Below are positions 1 through 12,620 of a stretch of 64,000 nucleotides of DNA, one piece after another. The DNA comes from Galeopsis tetrahit. Lineage: Eukaryota > Streptophyta > Magnoliopsida > Lamiales > Lamiaceae. The DNA is taken from assembly GCA_963675135.1 (NCBI GenBank), contig OY776122.1, positions 21,640,881-21,704,880 on the forward strand, written 5' to 3'. Positions within the stretch are counted from its first letter, which is position 1, and every line of letters begins with the position of its first letter. The notes under the pieces are model-generated. The model saw only the letters and a list, made by a program, of their open reading frames with translations. It was not told where the DNA came from and ran no database searches. A program made the position numbers and the translations under genes.

Positions 1-620
1 ATAGTTGATCTCAGGCTTTCAGAACACTTGATCTTTGATCAATTTAGCTGAGACAACTCCTCTGGACAACTCTCCTGATCAGTATATTTAATCTTTTTGC
101 ATCAGAGCACTTTCTGCATAGAGTTGACTTCTCTGGACAACTCTCATGATGAAAACCTTTGAGTAGTCTTGTCCTTTTAAGCTAGGTAAGCTTGTTCTTG
201 CATATGGCTAGCAACTCTCCTGATCAGAGCTTTATGAGTATTTTCTCTGGACAACTCTCCTAATCAGAGCATCTTCATTGGACTTGTCCTTTTGAGCTTT
301 ACAATCTTGTTCTTGCATAAGAGCATCTTCTCTGGACAACTCTCCTGATAAGAGCATCTTAGATTTCATAGAGTGTCCTTGCTCTTAAGTGATTGTTCCA
401 GAATTTGAGCCTTGAGGGGACTTGATCTTGATTATCTTCAAAGCATAGGTTCCCCCTCAAATTGTGCATCTAATTTTCTAAGAGCTACCTAATATTTCAG
501 CTCCTCATCTAGCCTATAATCTATATGTTCTAACATTCTTAGAACATATTAATATTGACTTAGGCATGTCTCAGGGGGTTTTGGTATTAGATCAAAACAT
601 ATCTCATTTTATTTCCAACA
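1..620 (-). mobile_element. LTR fragment of the Sirevirus-like copia family (older copy)
   Basis: The sequence matches the last part of the intact LTR at 14674-16516 (its 15975-16516) in the same orientation and ends with the same CCAACA terminus at 620. It is about 80 bp longer than the matching part because it has extra copies of a short unit around GGACAACTCTCCTGAT (near 64, 134, 210, 246 and 335). Immediately after 620 the sequence becomes that of the pogo-like element also seen at 38755, so the LTR sits inside that element. Whether it is a solo LTR or one end of a full element lies left of the window. Confidence 0.85.
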
Positions 621-1447
621 TAAGATAATACATTTTTTGTAATTTCTATAGACCCCAAATAAAATATAAATTAATAATCCTTATATACTATCTATTACAT
701 GAATGATTTATGAACGTTTCTTAAAAAATGACTCAATTGTCTTTTGTTTTTTGTTGAAATCAATTTCACCTTGAATCTCGTCTCTAATTTTACTTATCAC
801 TTTAAGAACTTCTGATGTCGTTTTCTTATAGCTCAACAAGAAATTATTCAACTTGATTGCTGCTTTAATGACCTCGTTTCGTGATCAGGAAACTTTGTCG
901 GTTTGCGTCGCTTAACATCACCTCTTTCGGGAGCAAGTGAGAGATACTCTAAAAATCGCTTAATTGTATTTGATATTGTCAATTGGCTCACTTGCAAACC
1001 ATAGTTACTAAGAACCCATTCTTGCAATTGCTTTTGAGTGAGACTTGAGTTATCCTTGTTGTGCTTGCATAATACTTTTCGAATCTTGTCGGTCATTGTT
1101 ATTTTTTTCACACCTGTAAGATGAGAAGTCATGTTGTGTGTATGATTTGTTTGTGTTAGCAATTTTTGATCTTGTATATTTATATTGAAAATATTTTTTA
1201 ATGTTAATAAAGTAATACAGTGAACACAAGAAGTATAATAATTTGGAAGATTGAAGGATTCTTTTAAATTATGCATTCATTTGATATACAATAAATAATT
1301 ACAATTGAAATTTTGAAAGAGTGTTTCTATAAATTAATAAAATATTAATTAATATATAAATTAATAATTATTAATTTATAGATAAATTAATAACTCTTTT
1401 AATTAATAAATTTTGCTGGTCATTATTAATTTATAGAGTTTCTACTG
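621..1447 (-). mobile_element. pogo/Tc1-mariner-like element, right part
   Basis: The right terminal inverted repeat GTAGAAACTCTATAAATTA (read on the minus strand) ends at 1447 and is followed by TA. The left end is cut by the LTR ending at 620. From 621 the sequence runs parallel to 38755-38830 and 39075-39730, a second copy in this window. This copy keeps about 250 bp (roughly 882-1138) that the other lacks, including a helix-turn-helix reading frame. No DDE catalytic domain is seen, so it is non-autonomous as it stands. Confidence 0.7.
848..1276 (-). pseudogene. CENP-B/pogo-type helix-turn-helix fragment
   Basis: This 142-codon frame contains, from about residue 61 (a second Met that may be the real start), a short segment resembling the N-terminal helix-turn-helix of pogo/Tigger-type transposases: a KIRKVLCKHNK helix, then LTQKQLQEWVLSNYGLQVS and TISNTIKRFL. 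The family continues with a second HTH and a DDE nuclease, which are absent here. The last residues run into sequence shared with the deleted copy at 39060-39250. It lies inside the pogo-like element, so it is most likely the remnant of its transposase. Similarity is by eye and moderate. Confidence 0.5.
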
Positions 1448-1932
1448 TATAGGTTTTAACACAATTGTAGTGCCTCATCCAAATACGATAAACCATTCAA
1501 AAAATAGAGCAATTAAATTACACAGTCATCCATTGTAGCGTTGAAACCGTATACATGTTCCAAAAATATTACACATCAAGAATTTGTACACAAATTATCT
1601 ATAAATGTTATTTGTTGACAATTTGTACCCAAATTACACCAAAAAGATAAAAGTATTCCAAAGTTTTTAACCACAAAAACTAACAAAAGATGGTAACTAC
1701 ATCCATACACTATCATCTAATTAATTCCTCCGAACGCATATGCATATTTCCATCCGTCTGAAATGTGTTGACCCTCATGCTTCCACGAATTAATGACCGG
1801 GGGCAAAGTGCGCCCAGCACCCATCGTAACCTACACGCATTCGAGATTTATGTGTTATATATACGTAATGCAACATATACGTGTAAATAAATTCATTAAA
1901 TCAATGCAATCAAATACTTGGACGAAATGGTT
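1448..1932. other. no gene seen between pogo-like element and OTU exon
   Basis: AT-rich sequence that probably includes the 3' flank of the minus-strand MULE pseudogene. Its left terminal inverted repeat should lie here, but I could not match it to the sequence right of 5317. No other structure seen. Confidence 0.5.
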
Positions 1933-2387
1933 CTAATTAATTAATCCCAACCAAATACTCCTCGGTTCTTGAGGAGGTTCTTTGTTGAACGGAAGATACG
2001 TAAGGGATAGACGGGTATCAAGAACCACCACCGCCACATTGTAGTGTGACGCCACTAGATATCCTATGTACGACAACACGAACCAATGCTTTTTATGTGC
2101 AAACTCCGTAAAGCAATTCAATTTTTGAAGCACAACATGGACGTAATCATCCAACAAGAACACGTTGTTGTACAACGTTAGATTGCGGGACAATTCGCTC
2201 ATCAAGTCCATTCGAACCCTCACCCACTCATCCTCACCCCATCCCATAAGCCTAGCCACTGCTCGAAAACCACAGTGTCCGTCACCCTTTACATTCTTGA
2301 TATCGATAATGTAGGGTTGATGCTCGATCGGTAAATTGCCGATGAAGTCCATTCCTTGGGATTGTCGGATACGACGACGGGATACCT
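1933..2387 (-). other. OTU cysteine protease-like exon of the MULE
   Basis: Open frame with the OTU hallmark KGDGHCGFRAVA (Asp and catalytic Cys of the DGxC motif), then the helix region LNCFTEFAHKKHWF and a C-terminal strand region. The His of an OTU catalytic site is expected near the end; the last residues (about 2040-1933) hold no clear NHW motif, so catalytic competence is doubtful. A splice acceptor GCGTAG lies just upstream near 2388, joining it to the transposase. Confidence 0.7.
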
Positions 2388-2397
2388 ACGCACATTA

Positions 2398-2530
2398 CAA
2401 CCAAAACACCAAAATATTACCAATCTACAACCAAAACAACAAAATATTACACATCTACAACCAAATCACCAAAATACAATCATCTACAACCAAATCACCA
2501 AAATATTACACACATCTACAAAAAAAATAA
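2398..2530. repeat. tandem repeat inside the MULE intron
   Basis: About four to five imperfect copies of a 28-30 bp unit built on CATCTACAACCAAAACACC and AAAATATTACA. It lies in the intron between the linker exon (GTAATT donor near 2587) and the OTU exon. Confidence 0.75.
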
Positions 2531-5317
2531 AAAAATAAACACATCTACTAAACACCAAAATAAACATGCAAGGGCTAAGAATTACCGGTTGTTTTTGTGG
2601 AATCCCTTTCTTTTGGAAGGACGGGGATGAGAGCAAGTTATCTACAGTGATGACCGTCTGCTCCTTTTGTACCGAACAACTTGCAACTTGACTCTCTACA
2701 AGCTCAAATAGGCTTGGCTCACGTTTGGTGGACGCATCGGACTTCTTCTTCTTCTTTCCTTTTTTGGGTCGACCACGAGTGTCTTCCTTAGGAGGTGGCT
2801 CAATAAGAGTCGTAGTCTCGGGGTTTGCAAGCTCCCTCATACGCTTCAAGAAGATGAGTTGCTCCTCCGGAGAGAAGCTCTTATAAACCTCAGCCATATC
2901 GTCTACGACATCTTAAAACCAATTTTTATTGTGGGTGGGAACGGGGTCAACCGGTGTGGTGGTTAGGGTAGGCTCCATATCCAGCTTCCTCCAAAAGGGA
3001 TCAATGGCATTCACGGGTATCGGTTTGTCACAGTAAACATACTCCTCGATCTCATGACCACAGGGCAAACCGTACACCTTCCTCGAGATATGTTGACACT
3101 ATTTAGCATCGAATTCGGGTAGTTTGATCACCTTGATTTCATCAAAGATCTTTTCTAGAGCCACAAACGATACCGCCCCTCGTAAATAATTGAAAACGTT
3201 TGACGAGAACCTATGTTGGGAAACATTCAAACTCTTTTCGAATAAGGCTTTAATTGAAACATGGCATGCCTCGAATAGAGTGTGACATTTCCCCCAACAC
3301 GTCTCAAAATTTCCTAAGGAATTGCCGAGCATTCTTTTCAAGGCGGCATGATGGCTTTCGACCCTGATCAGAGAAAATTTAAAACGTTAGGCAACTTACA
3401 AATTAAAGTAATAATTTAAATAAAGACAAAAGTATAAACATACCCGTTGGTTGTGGTGTTGCCAAAGTGCATAAATTCATTTGTCCAAGCCCTTACGAAC
3501 CTCCTTTGTAAGGGGTAATCCAACTCTTCAACACGTAATTCACGGGCTTCTTCGGAAATTTAGACTTGAACTTAGGAAGAGCTTCTTCAAAGTCGGATTG
3601 GGTATCGGACCTCCACAAACAGTTTAATGAGAGTTGAATACCTCCCATTTTTTGACATCTTTAAATGCACCCTTGCAGTTGGCTAATACATTCCGGTCAA
3701 TGTGGAATGTAAAAAGAAAATGACGGGCTTCAGGAAATTTCTTGGCCACAACATTCATCAATGCAAGCTCACGGTCCGTGATAATAACATCGGGAAGAGA
3801 ATATGAGCCCAACACGTCTCGAAGCACCTCCAATGCCCATAAATAATTTTCTGCTTTCTCATCCATTAGGTACACCGACGCAACACAAAATGTGATCCCA
3901 GTCGATGTAACCCCCACAATCTCCAAATAAGGTAGTCGGTACCTATTCGTCTTGTATGTGCAATCTATCATGAGTACCTTCGAAAAAGCACGCACCAGTT
4001 GGAGTGAGACGGGATGTGCAAAAAACAACTCGTTAAGAGTGTTTATCTTCTCACATCTTCGTGTGGCATGAAAGTAATTTTGCTCGACAAGTTGACTCAT
4101 CAAATATTGCAACTGACTACGTCCACAATATTGATGGATTTTATGCTTCAACCTTACATTGTAGATCGTTCGAAGAGTCGAGTGATTGTTCTCATTCTTC
4201 TTCTTCAACCTCATCAATACAGATTTATGAGGAGCGTGTAATTTGGACATTTCGACAACGAAATCCTCTTCCTCGGTAGTTAGGCGGCCGGCATAAGAAT
4301 GACCCTCAAGGTAACGGGATATTGGATGGTTATGTGTACCGCATTTCACCTCCAATCTCCACTGCATTTCCGATTCTTCTATACCCTTCAACATAAACGG
4401 ACACCCACATTTCTTGGTGCCCGTAACCTTTCCACTCTTTTCTTCTACCACCTCGTTCTTCTTAGCCTTGTTCTTCATAGGAGTTGTAGGCTTCTTCTTT
4501 TCACGGTACACACCGCCACGCTCACACGTCTAGAATATACGAGCTTTTTTAGTACCTTGGCCGTTATCCGACCGCTTCACAACAATAATTATGTTGTGTT
4601 GTTTCCCTGTCCTACGCACCCAAGACAAGAGTGCGTCACGAGACTCGAACAAAGCCATATTAGTGAAGACGTCCGTGTAGTTCATAACAATTTCATGACC
4701 CTGGACATCATCATTCTCCCTTTCAACAACGGAGTCATTCACCCACTCATCATCATAATTGTACTCCTCGTACTCCTCTTCGAGACAATATTCGTCCACC
4801 CAAACATCGTCCTTCTCATCACCCAAATTCTGAAATAAAAAAAAACAAAAATCAAGTAATGTTCGAAACTTTGTTCAAAACAAAAGCTTCATGTTCGAAA
4901 AAAAGTTCAAAACAACAGCTTCATGTTCGAAAAAAAGTTCAAAACAAAAGATATTTGTTATGAACTTTTTTTCGGACAACACGACCATGTCCGAAAAAAA
5001 AACACGAACATGGTCGTCTTCTTCGTAGAACCAGTCGCGAAAAGGGGCTTTTTTGAAAAACAAAAAATTGCAATACATAATGTCAAAATGTATGTTCTAA
5101 ATGCATATTATTTCAACTACATACCACTATAAAGTCATAAGATACAAAAAAAACAAGCATAAAAAACACCAACACAAACACTAAAAAACCCTAAACATAA
5201 AAACTCTTTCACTTTTAAAAAAAAAAAACTTTCAAAACATGATAAATAACTTACAAATGAGTCTTTGGCACCACCACTCGTAGTTATTACATCATAATCG
5301 ACCATTTTCGACTCCAT

Positions 5318-7176
5318 CTTCGCTCTAAAAATCGAACTTGCAGAAAAGGAAATTTTAGAATGGAGAGAAAGTGATGACTCTCTGCATTCCCGCGTTTAGA
5401 AAAAGGAGGTGGGTGTACTCATCCGGTGATTTTTTTAAAAAATGTATAGGAGGGGTAAATACGTCATTTCGCAACACCCTTTTCACAAAAAAAAAAACTT
5501 ACCTGGGTGTACTCATAGGATTCCAGGGTGCCTTTAGCCGCGCCCTTAATTAAATAGATGGGACACTTTATTGGGCCTATTTTGTTAATGAATCGAGCCC
5601 AAATTATATGTTGCCTTATTTCTCACGTAAAAAGGGAGAAAGCATAAATCCAAATCCTCAAATCATCTGGTACAACCGTACAACTGAAATGTTTTATCCC
5701 ATAACTTTCTCAGTTTTTCGCAAATCGTCTCCAGTTGGCTGCTTCATCACCGGCGAACCACGCCTGGAAATCGCTGCTCGAGATCAAGCCGCCTGCCATG
5801 GCTGTTGTCGCCCCGAAATTCGGTCGCAAGCCCTCGCCAGAAGTCACGCACCCACCTCGTCGTATTCTGCCGCTGGAACCTTGGAGTGGTCGCAACTGTC
5901 GCCGACGCCGAACCACCGTGCTCCATCTCCAGTCGGTCACAAGCCGTCGCCTGAAGCCAGTCGCCGACCGCGCCCCCGCATGAAGCCAGTCGCCCGCCGT
6001 TGCCGGAAACCAAGCAGTACCTCCTCCCGCCGCCTCCCTTGCAGGCCCAAAACAAGTAATCTCAAAATCCCACTCCCTTTCAAATTGTCCAAATTCAAAG
6101 AGATTAATATACCAACGATCGAAAACCCACTATCTCTTTTGAATTTTTTTTTCAATTTGATTAAAAGGGTTTATGGAAACAAGTTGACTGGGCGAAAATA
6201 AGATGTGGATCCCTCTCCAAATCATTAAATTTCACAAAGTCGAAAGAGTAAAAAGACCAACGGGACACCCACATTCTCTTTTGAATTCTGTGAATTTAAG
6301 ATTACTGTTGCCACCTCAAGGATATTTGAGAAGGAAACGGCCACGGGACACCGACAATCATATTATATTCTTGGTGTATGTGTGCAGTGCAAAATAAGAA
6401 AAAGAAAAGAAGAATAGTTCTTACAAATTGATATGCATGTATACATGCGTGTATGTGTGTCGTAAAAGAAAGGAGAAAAGGCATGAGAAGGTGAATGTCA
6501 AATTTCACGCAGTAAAGATGATATAATTTCACAACACGGAGTTGCATAATTTCTTGAATATGAATTTATAATTATAAAGTGGATCTAATGGGTATAATGA
6601 CTAATATGTTGGGAGGGTCAGATTTCATATTGTAAGAAACAAGCATGGGAATCAAAGATTACTTATGTATGTGCATAATACGTGTATATATATATATGCA
6701 GTAAATACAAGAAATGGGGGGCTAAATTTTATGCAACAAGAAACCAGAAGAAAAGAAGCAAACATAATTTGGTATGAGAATTAGTTCTCGAATTCTTTTG
6801 ACAGCTGCTTTATTGAAATTGTGAAGAAACACAAAACGATGCATGGTTGTATATATAGGTATTAATATGAGAATCTTTATCAAAAATTTGATGACATATC
6901 ACCACAAAATCTCCTAAGTTCTAGGGATTTATGTATATCAAATATGCCGTGAAATCTATCTTTTTTTTTTTAAGTGAATGCACAGTGGACCTTCTTGTTG
7001 GATCAATTTAATTATAAAGATGTTTGGGTCTTAGAATACATCAATGGGCTTTGCTCATCCATCTACGCAATAAAATAAAAGACTATATTACGTCTTTAAT
7101 TGAGCTGCAAACTCATAAAGCCCAATAAAACAAAATTTAGATATGGTAAATAATTTCGCAATCCAACCCTTACAAA
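5318..7176. other. intergenic; GC-rich patch at 5730-6060
   Basis: No recognisable gene. Two GTGTACTCAT-containing stretches at 5412-5425 and 5504-5518 may belong to the right end of the MULE. A GC-rich patch (about 5730-6060) is open in several frames on both strands, rich in Arg, Pro and Ser, with no family signature; it may be an old exon or captured gene fragment. The remainder is AT-rich, with a TATATATATATA run near 6688. Confidence 0.4.
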
Positions 7177-7439
7177 TGTACTCGTGGATGAAATGCAGGG
7201 GGAAATTTGTCGACGAGTAAAACTAAATTACGAATTAAAATGCGACGCGTGGAAATTACGGATTAAATATTAATTAAGTTTATTATTTATTTATTGGAAT
7301 TTAAATAAATTTAATTCCTAAAGTAAATATATAAGTACTTAATTATTTAATTAGTCCCTCCAATTAATTTGGGCCTTTAAAAGATCAATGTATTAAAATG
7401 GGCCTCCAAGGCTCAATAAATCAAGTTAAAATTCAAGTC

Positions 7440-7545
7440 GGGCCTCTAAAGTCCAGACGGGCCTCTAAAGTCCGGTAAATTAATACGGGCCTCTAAAGTT
7501 TGATAAGTGAGGACAGGCCTCTAAAGTCTAGTAAATTAAATTGGG
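7440..7545. repeat. short tandem repeats in LTR U3
   Basis: Four to five imperfect copies of a unit of about 22-35 bp containing GGGCCTCTAAAGTCC/T (near 7441, 7459, 7489, 7515). Confidence 0.6.
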
Positions 7546-7680
7546 CCCAAATATTCTGAGCCGATCAAGTAACTCAGCCCACTATCAAGTTGTAGATAAG
7601 ATTTGACTAAGTTCTAACTACTTAGCACAAATATCTCCAGCACATCAAATTTGGCACATAAAAACCCTAGGTTCTACACC

Positions 7681-7688
7681 TATAAATA
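7681..7688 (+). promoter_or_regulatory. TATA box of the LTR
   Basis: TATAAATA preceded by CACC and followed about 35 bp later by AT-rich leader sequence; the usual U3/R arrangement of plant LTRs. Confidence 0.55.
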
Positions 7689-8366
7689 GAGGCCTCGTTC
7701 CATTCATTTGGAAATCAATAATCAAAAGCATTCAAGGCTCTAAAATTCTCTATAGCTTCAAAGGCATTCTTCGTGCAAAGTGGCGAGAAGTAGTGTTCAA
7801 GTGGAGATCAATGTGCTAAGCCCCTTCAATTCGGCGTTTCTTCAAGGTTCTTCGTGGATCTTCAATGGAAAAGTCCTAAAGGTCCCGAAAAGTCCCTATA
7901 ATCGACGTTTAATCCAAAATACGATGCTAAGCCTTTGGATTAACGTTATAAAGTCCCAAATCCAAGATTGGAGAGGATGAAGTCAAGAAGAGAGAATCAG
8001 AGGAGAATTTTTTTAGAGATTGTAACCCACAATATTTATCGGTTTAATCCGAAATTAAATACATTATTTCGCATTTTCGCGTTTTAATATTTAATTCACG
8101 AAATTTGTGTTTACAGGCGTCCTTTGTATTCATAAATGTTTAGTCGAAGTGACCCTCACTTCTCATTTATATAGGTGATTTCCTTTCGAGTATCCCGTTA
8201 TACTTTAGGAATCATTAAGATTCATAGACTCGCCCTTTACCACATCTTACGGGTTGTTAACACTTGAGATAGTGCTGTCAAGAATAGTCATGTTTTTCAA
8301 GTGTTGTATCACTAACTTCCACAATTTAGTTTTTCCATTGAACCAAGTTCTTGGGATCTCCAATCA

Positions 8367-11300
8367 TCATGGTTGGGTTTCCACTGTTTTAATTTTTCTT
8401 GTGGGTTTTAGACCCATTTCTTCTACCAACTTGTTCATTTGATATCGATTTATGCTCTTCGTAAGCGGATCCGCTATATTGTCTTTTGACTTCACATAGT
8501 CAATAGACATTACTCCAGTTGAGATCAATTATGTGTCTCGACTTTCCTTTATACATGACATTCATAGCTCTTCCAATAGCAGCTTGACTGTCACAGTGTA
8601 CCGTCACAGAAGGTACTGGTTTGTTCCAACACAGAATATCTTCCAGAAAGTTGCGCAGCCATTCAGCCTCTACACCGGTTAAGTCTAAAGCAATAAATTC
8701 TGATTCCATTGTGGAACGTTCAATACACGTTTGTTTCTTGGATCTCCACGACATTGTTGCTCCTCCAATACTGAATACATATCCACTAGTAGATAATGAA
8801 TCTTTAGTGTTAGATATTCAATTTGCATCACTGTATCCTTCGAGTACAACTGGATGTCTCGTGTAGTGAAGCCCATATTCAAGGGTGTATTTCAAGTATC
8901 TTAGGACCCTTTTCAGTGCTTTCCAGTGCTCGTTGCTTGGATTGTTCGTGTATTAACTCAGCTTGTTTATAGAACATGCAAGACCAGGGCGCGTACAATT
9001 CGTAATGTACATCACACTTCCAATGATTCTTGGTATTCCAGTTGAGCTACTGGTTTTCCTCTGTTCTTTTTCAAGTGAACATTAAGTTCCAGAGGTGTCT
9101 TAGCAGGTGGATCGTCAAATGCATTAAATTTCTTTAGTACCTTCTCCACATAGTGAGATTGTGTCAAGGAAATTTCATTAGACGTTTTCTCAATCTTTAT
9201 TCCAAGAATCACATATGCTAATCCCATGTCTTTCATGTCAAAGTTTCTACTTAACATGTTCTTCGTATTAACTATGACATTATGATTGTTACCCATGATT
9301 AACATGTCATCGACATATAAACACACGATAATAAATCCATTTGGTGTATCTTTCACATACACACACTTGTCACATTCGTTAATTCGAAATCCATTTGACA
9401 ACATTGTATTTTCAAATTTCAAGTGCCACTGTTTTGGAGCTTGCTTAAGTCCATAAAGTGATCGAACAAGTTTGCCCACCTTTTTCTCGTTTCCAGGTGC
9501 AACATATCCTTTTGGTTGATCCATGTATACTTCTGCATCAATTTCACCATTAAGAAACGCAGTCTTAACGTCCATTCAGTGTATTTCGAGATTATGCAAT
9601 GCAACAATAGCGATTAGTACACGAATGGAAGTGATCCTTGTCATTGGTGAATATGTGTCGAAGAAGTTATACCCTTCTTTTTATTTAAAACCCTTTGCAA
9701 CTAGACGAGCTTTGTATTTGTCAACAGATCCATCTGCTTTGTACTTCGTTCTAAGGATCCACTTGCATCCTAAGGGCTTGCAACCTTTAGGGAGATCAAC
9801 CAGCTCCCATGTATGTATGATTTAGCAGAATTGAATCATATTCACTTTTTATGGCTTCCTTCCAGAGGGGTGCATCTGGTCTTGCCATAACTTATTTGAT
9901 AGTTTTAGGCTCATACTTCTCCAATACATAAGTAATGAAGTTTGAGCCAAAAGTCTTATCAATTCTAGCTCTCTTACTGTGTCTTGGTTCTTCACTCCCT
10001 TGAGTGGAAGGACCTGCAGTGTCTTCCGTTGCTTCATGGGTTCTCTTATTTGAACTCACTTCCTCTCTTTCCCTAAATGGAAAGATGTTTTTAAAGAACA
10101 CGACGTTCCTTGACTTAATTGTAGTACCTTCTGTCATATCGGGTATTTCAGATTTATGAATCAGAAATCGATAGGCACTACTGTTCAAAGCATACCCTAT
10201 AAAGATACAATCAACCGTTTTAGGGCCGATTTTGACTTGTTTAGGAAGTGGTACTTCAACCTTAGCTAAACACCCCCACACTTTGAGGTATTTGTAAGAT
10301 GGTTTGCGTTTCCTCCATACGTCATAAGGAGTTTAATCCTTAGTTTTGTGAGGAATCTTGTTTAGAATGTGGTTAGCTAACAGAATAGCTTCCCCCCCAC
10401 AAGTTCTGAGGCAAACCAGACCTGATCAACATGGCGTTCATCATCTCCTTTAGTGTTCGGTTTTTTCTTTCCCCAACGCCATTTGATTGGGGTGAGTAAG
10501 GGGCTATCGTTTGATGTATTATTCCTAATTCAGCACATAATTGTTCAAACGGGGCTACATACTCTCCACCTCTGTCACTGTGAGTTGATTTAATTCGAGT
10601 GTCCAATTAATTCTATACTTCATTTCTATAAAGTTTAAAAGCTTCAATAGCTTCGTCCTTACTTCGTAAAAGATAAACGTAGCAGAATCTTGTACAATCG
10701 TCTATAAAAGTAATAAAGTACTTTTTTCCTCCTCTAGTTTGTACGAATTTTAAATCACATACATCCGTGTGAATTAAGTCTAGATGGGCAATGTTCCTTT
10801 CAACAGTTTTAAATGGTAGTTTGGTCATTTTTACTTCAGTGCATATTTCACATCGTTTGGATGTATCAACATTATCAATTTTAAGTAAATCGAGATTTAC
10901 TATATGAATTTTAAATTTACATGTCCTAAACTAAAATCCCATAAAAAGGAACACTCAACGATGTAAGCAGAAGAAGCAATTTTAAATTTACATGTCCTAA
11001 TCTAAAATGCCATAAAAAGGAACACTCAACGATGTAAGCAGAAGAAGAAGCAATTTCATTCATAACTTGTTTGCCATTACGGCTTACAACCATAGTACTC
11101 AACTTAAATAAACCATTCTCGAGATAACCTTTCCCGAGAAAGTGACCAAACTTACCTAAAACAATTTTATCAGACTAAAAAACTAGCCTAAATTGACTAC
11201 TAACTAAGAGAGACCCCGAAATCAGATTCTTTCAGATGTCTGGGACATGCAACACGTTCTTCAGAGTTAGCTCCCTTCTTGATGTTAGCTTCAGTACCAC

Positions 11301-12620
11301 TGATCCAGTTTCAGCCACTTCAGACGTGGCTTGGTTGCCCATGTACAACTTTCTCCCATCAGTAGGAGAATAGTTGGAGAATGCAGACCTCTCCAAGCAG
11401 ACGTGGCAAGTGGCACCAGTGTCCACGAACCACTCCTTCTTGTTATCCACCATGTTGACCTCCGTCACCACATCAAACATATCCAGATTCGTAAGGTTCA
11501 CAAAATCCTGCACTTTCTGCTTCCTTTTTCCTTGTCGTCACGACGAGGTTGACGACACTCACTGGATCGATGATTGGGCTTCCCACATCTGTAGCAGTTT
11601 CAAGTGAATTTCTGCTGCTTGGGGGCATGACCATTCCCCTTCACAAACTTCGTTGTGTTGGCAACAAACTCATTGTCACGTTTTCTTTTCTTTGATGGGC
11701 CCTCTTGCTCCATCAAGTTCGCCTTAGCTTGGGACAGTAGGTCATTTTCCCTCACTTCTTCGATTGTCCTCCTCAATTCTGAGACGAACGATCAGATCCT
11801 CCAAGCTCATTTGCTTTCGCTTGTGCTTGAGGTACAATTTGAAGTCCTTCCAAGACGGGGGCAATTTTTCTACCACGGTTGCCACCATAAAGGCTTCTGG
11901 TAGAGCCATATCTTCAGCAACAATCTTGTGGAATTGTATTTGCAGTTTCTGAACCTGCTCCACAACGGGCTTGTTGTCCTCCATCTTGAAGTCGTATAGT
12001 TGAGCCACTACGTACTTCTTGAGTCCAACACCCTCAGATTTATACTTCTTCACCAAGGACTCCCACAGTTCCTTGGATGACTTGATGTCACAATAAACAT
12101 TATATAGGGCGTCAGACAGTGCCCCCACGATGTGATTTCTGCACAGAAAGTCACCATTCGTCCACTAATCATAAAAGATCCTTTCTTGCTGACTGGCGTT
12201 TAACTCAGGCACTTTGAGTTTGTCTTTTTTCAAGAACCTTGAAAGTCCAAGCATGATCAGATAGAAAAACATCTTATTCTGCCATCTTTTAAAGTCAGTC
12301 CCTGAAAATTTTTCAGGTTTCTCTCCTTGCACCACCACTGGCCTCGGCGCAGGTTGAGAGAAGGTGAAAATCTGATCCCCGAAGGGATCCTTGAAAGGGG
12401 GGATTCCTTGGAAAAGGTTGCCCTCGTTTTTGGCTCTCTCAGCAAAGTCATCAGCCTTATCTACAGACTTCACACCAGAATTGTGTGAAGCAGATGCGTC
12501 GACAGGGTTATCTTTACCACCCGTGTTGGCTTCGTTGCCAACGTTTTCACCAGTGTTATCACCAACACTGTGAACAACCTCAGTGCGGTCAATATCCATG
12601 TTCTCAACAGATTTCGACAT
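8367..12620 (-). pseudogene. Ty1/copia gag-pol, decayed
   Basis: Read from 12620 down: Gag with a UBN2-like region, broken by a stop near 12165; a CCHC knuckle (CYRCGKPNH) near 11580; protease with DTGATCH near 11430; integrase core with HLDLIHTDVC, HSDRGGEY and PQSNGVGERKNRT (10828-10400); a linker with FIGYALNSSAYRF; reverse transcriptase with MDVKTAFLNGEID and the catalytic YVDDML box (9575-9012); RNase H with STMESEFIALD; terminal stop at 8367-8369. The frame changes many times and there are several stops, so it is inactive. Order PR-INT-RT-RH defines Ty1/copia. It is much older than the Sirevirus copy to its right. Confidence 0.88.
10905..11056. repeat. tandem duplication within decayed copia pol
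   Basis: Two head-to-tail copies of about 73 bp, sharing ATTTTAAATTTACATGTCC and GGAACACTCAACGATGTAAG, with few differences. It lies between protease and integrase and contributes to the loss of frame. Confidence 0.8.

Larger units (their letters stand above)
1933..5317 (-). pseudogene. MULE transposase with C-terminal OTU domain, degenerate
   Basis: Read from 5317 down. Exon 1 begins with Met and ends at 5255 before a GTAAGT donor; the intron closes with TTTCAG at 4830; the acidic N-terminal part continues to 4530. A FAR1-like zinc-binding region (CGCPF...HNH) follows, then the MULE nuclease with DDE-type aspartates in LMIDCTYKTNRY and VIITDRELALMNV (about 3740-3970). A SWIM-like stretch (CQHISRK...GLPCGHE) and a basic linker lead to an OTU protease domain. 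In-frame stops lie at 4530-4532 (TAG), 3099-3101 (TAG) and 2913-2915 (TAA), with reading continuing on both sides of each, so it cannot make a full protein. Plant MULEs with OTU domains are known; this is a dead copy. Confidence 0.8.
7177..8115 (+). mobile_element. probable gypsy-type LTR, solo or fragment
   Basis: The stretch has LTR layout on the plus strand: repeated GGGCCTCTAAAGTC units (7379-7535), a TATA box at 7681, a transcribed region and a terminal ...TTGTGTTTACA at 8115. TG is a plausible start at 7177 or 7194. No primer-binding site or coding region follows, and I found no flanking duplication, so the left border is uncertain. At 8116 the sequence turns into the 3' non-coding part of the minus-strand copia element, suggesting this LTR landed there. 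Confidence 0.5.

Noticed and set aside
5400..5560. Right terminal inverted repeat of the MULE
   Set aside because: No inverted partner could be found left of 1933, so the element borders remain undefined.
5608..6201. 197-codon plus-strand frame and overlapping minus-strand frames
   Set aside because: Overlapping open frames in a GC-rich patch, no domain, low-complexity composition; kept only as a non-coding note.
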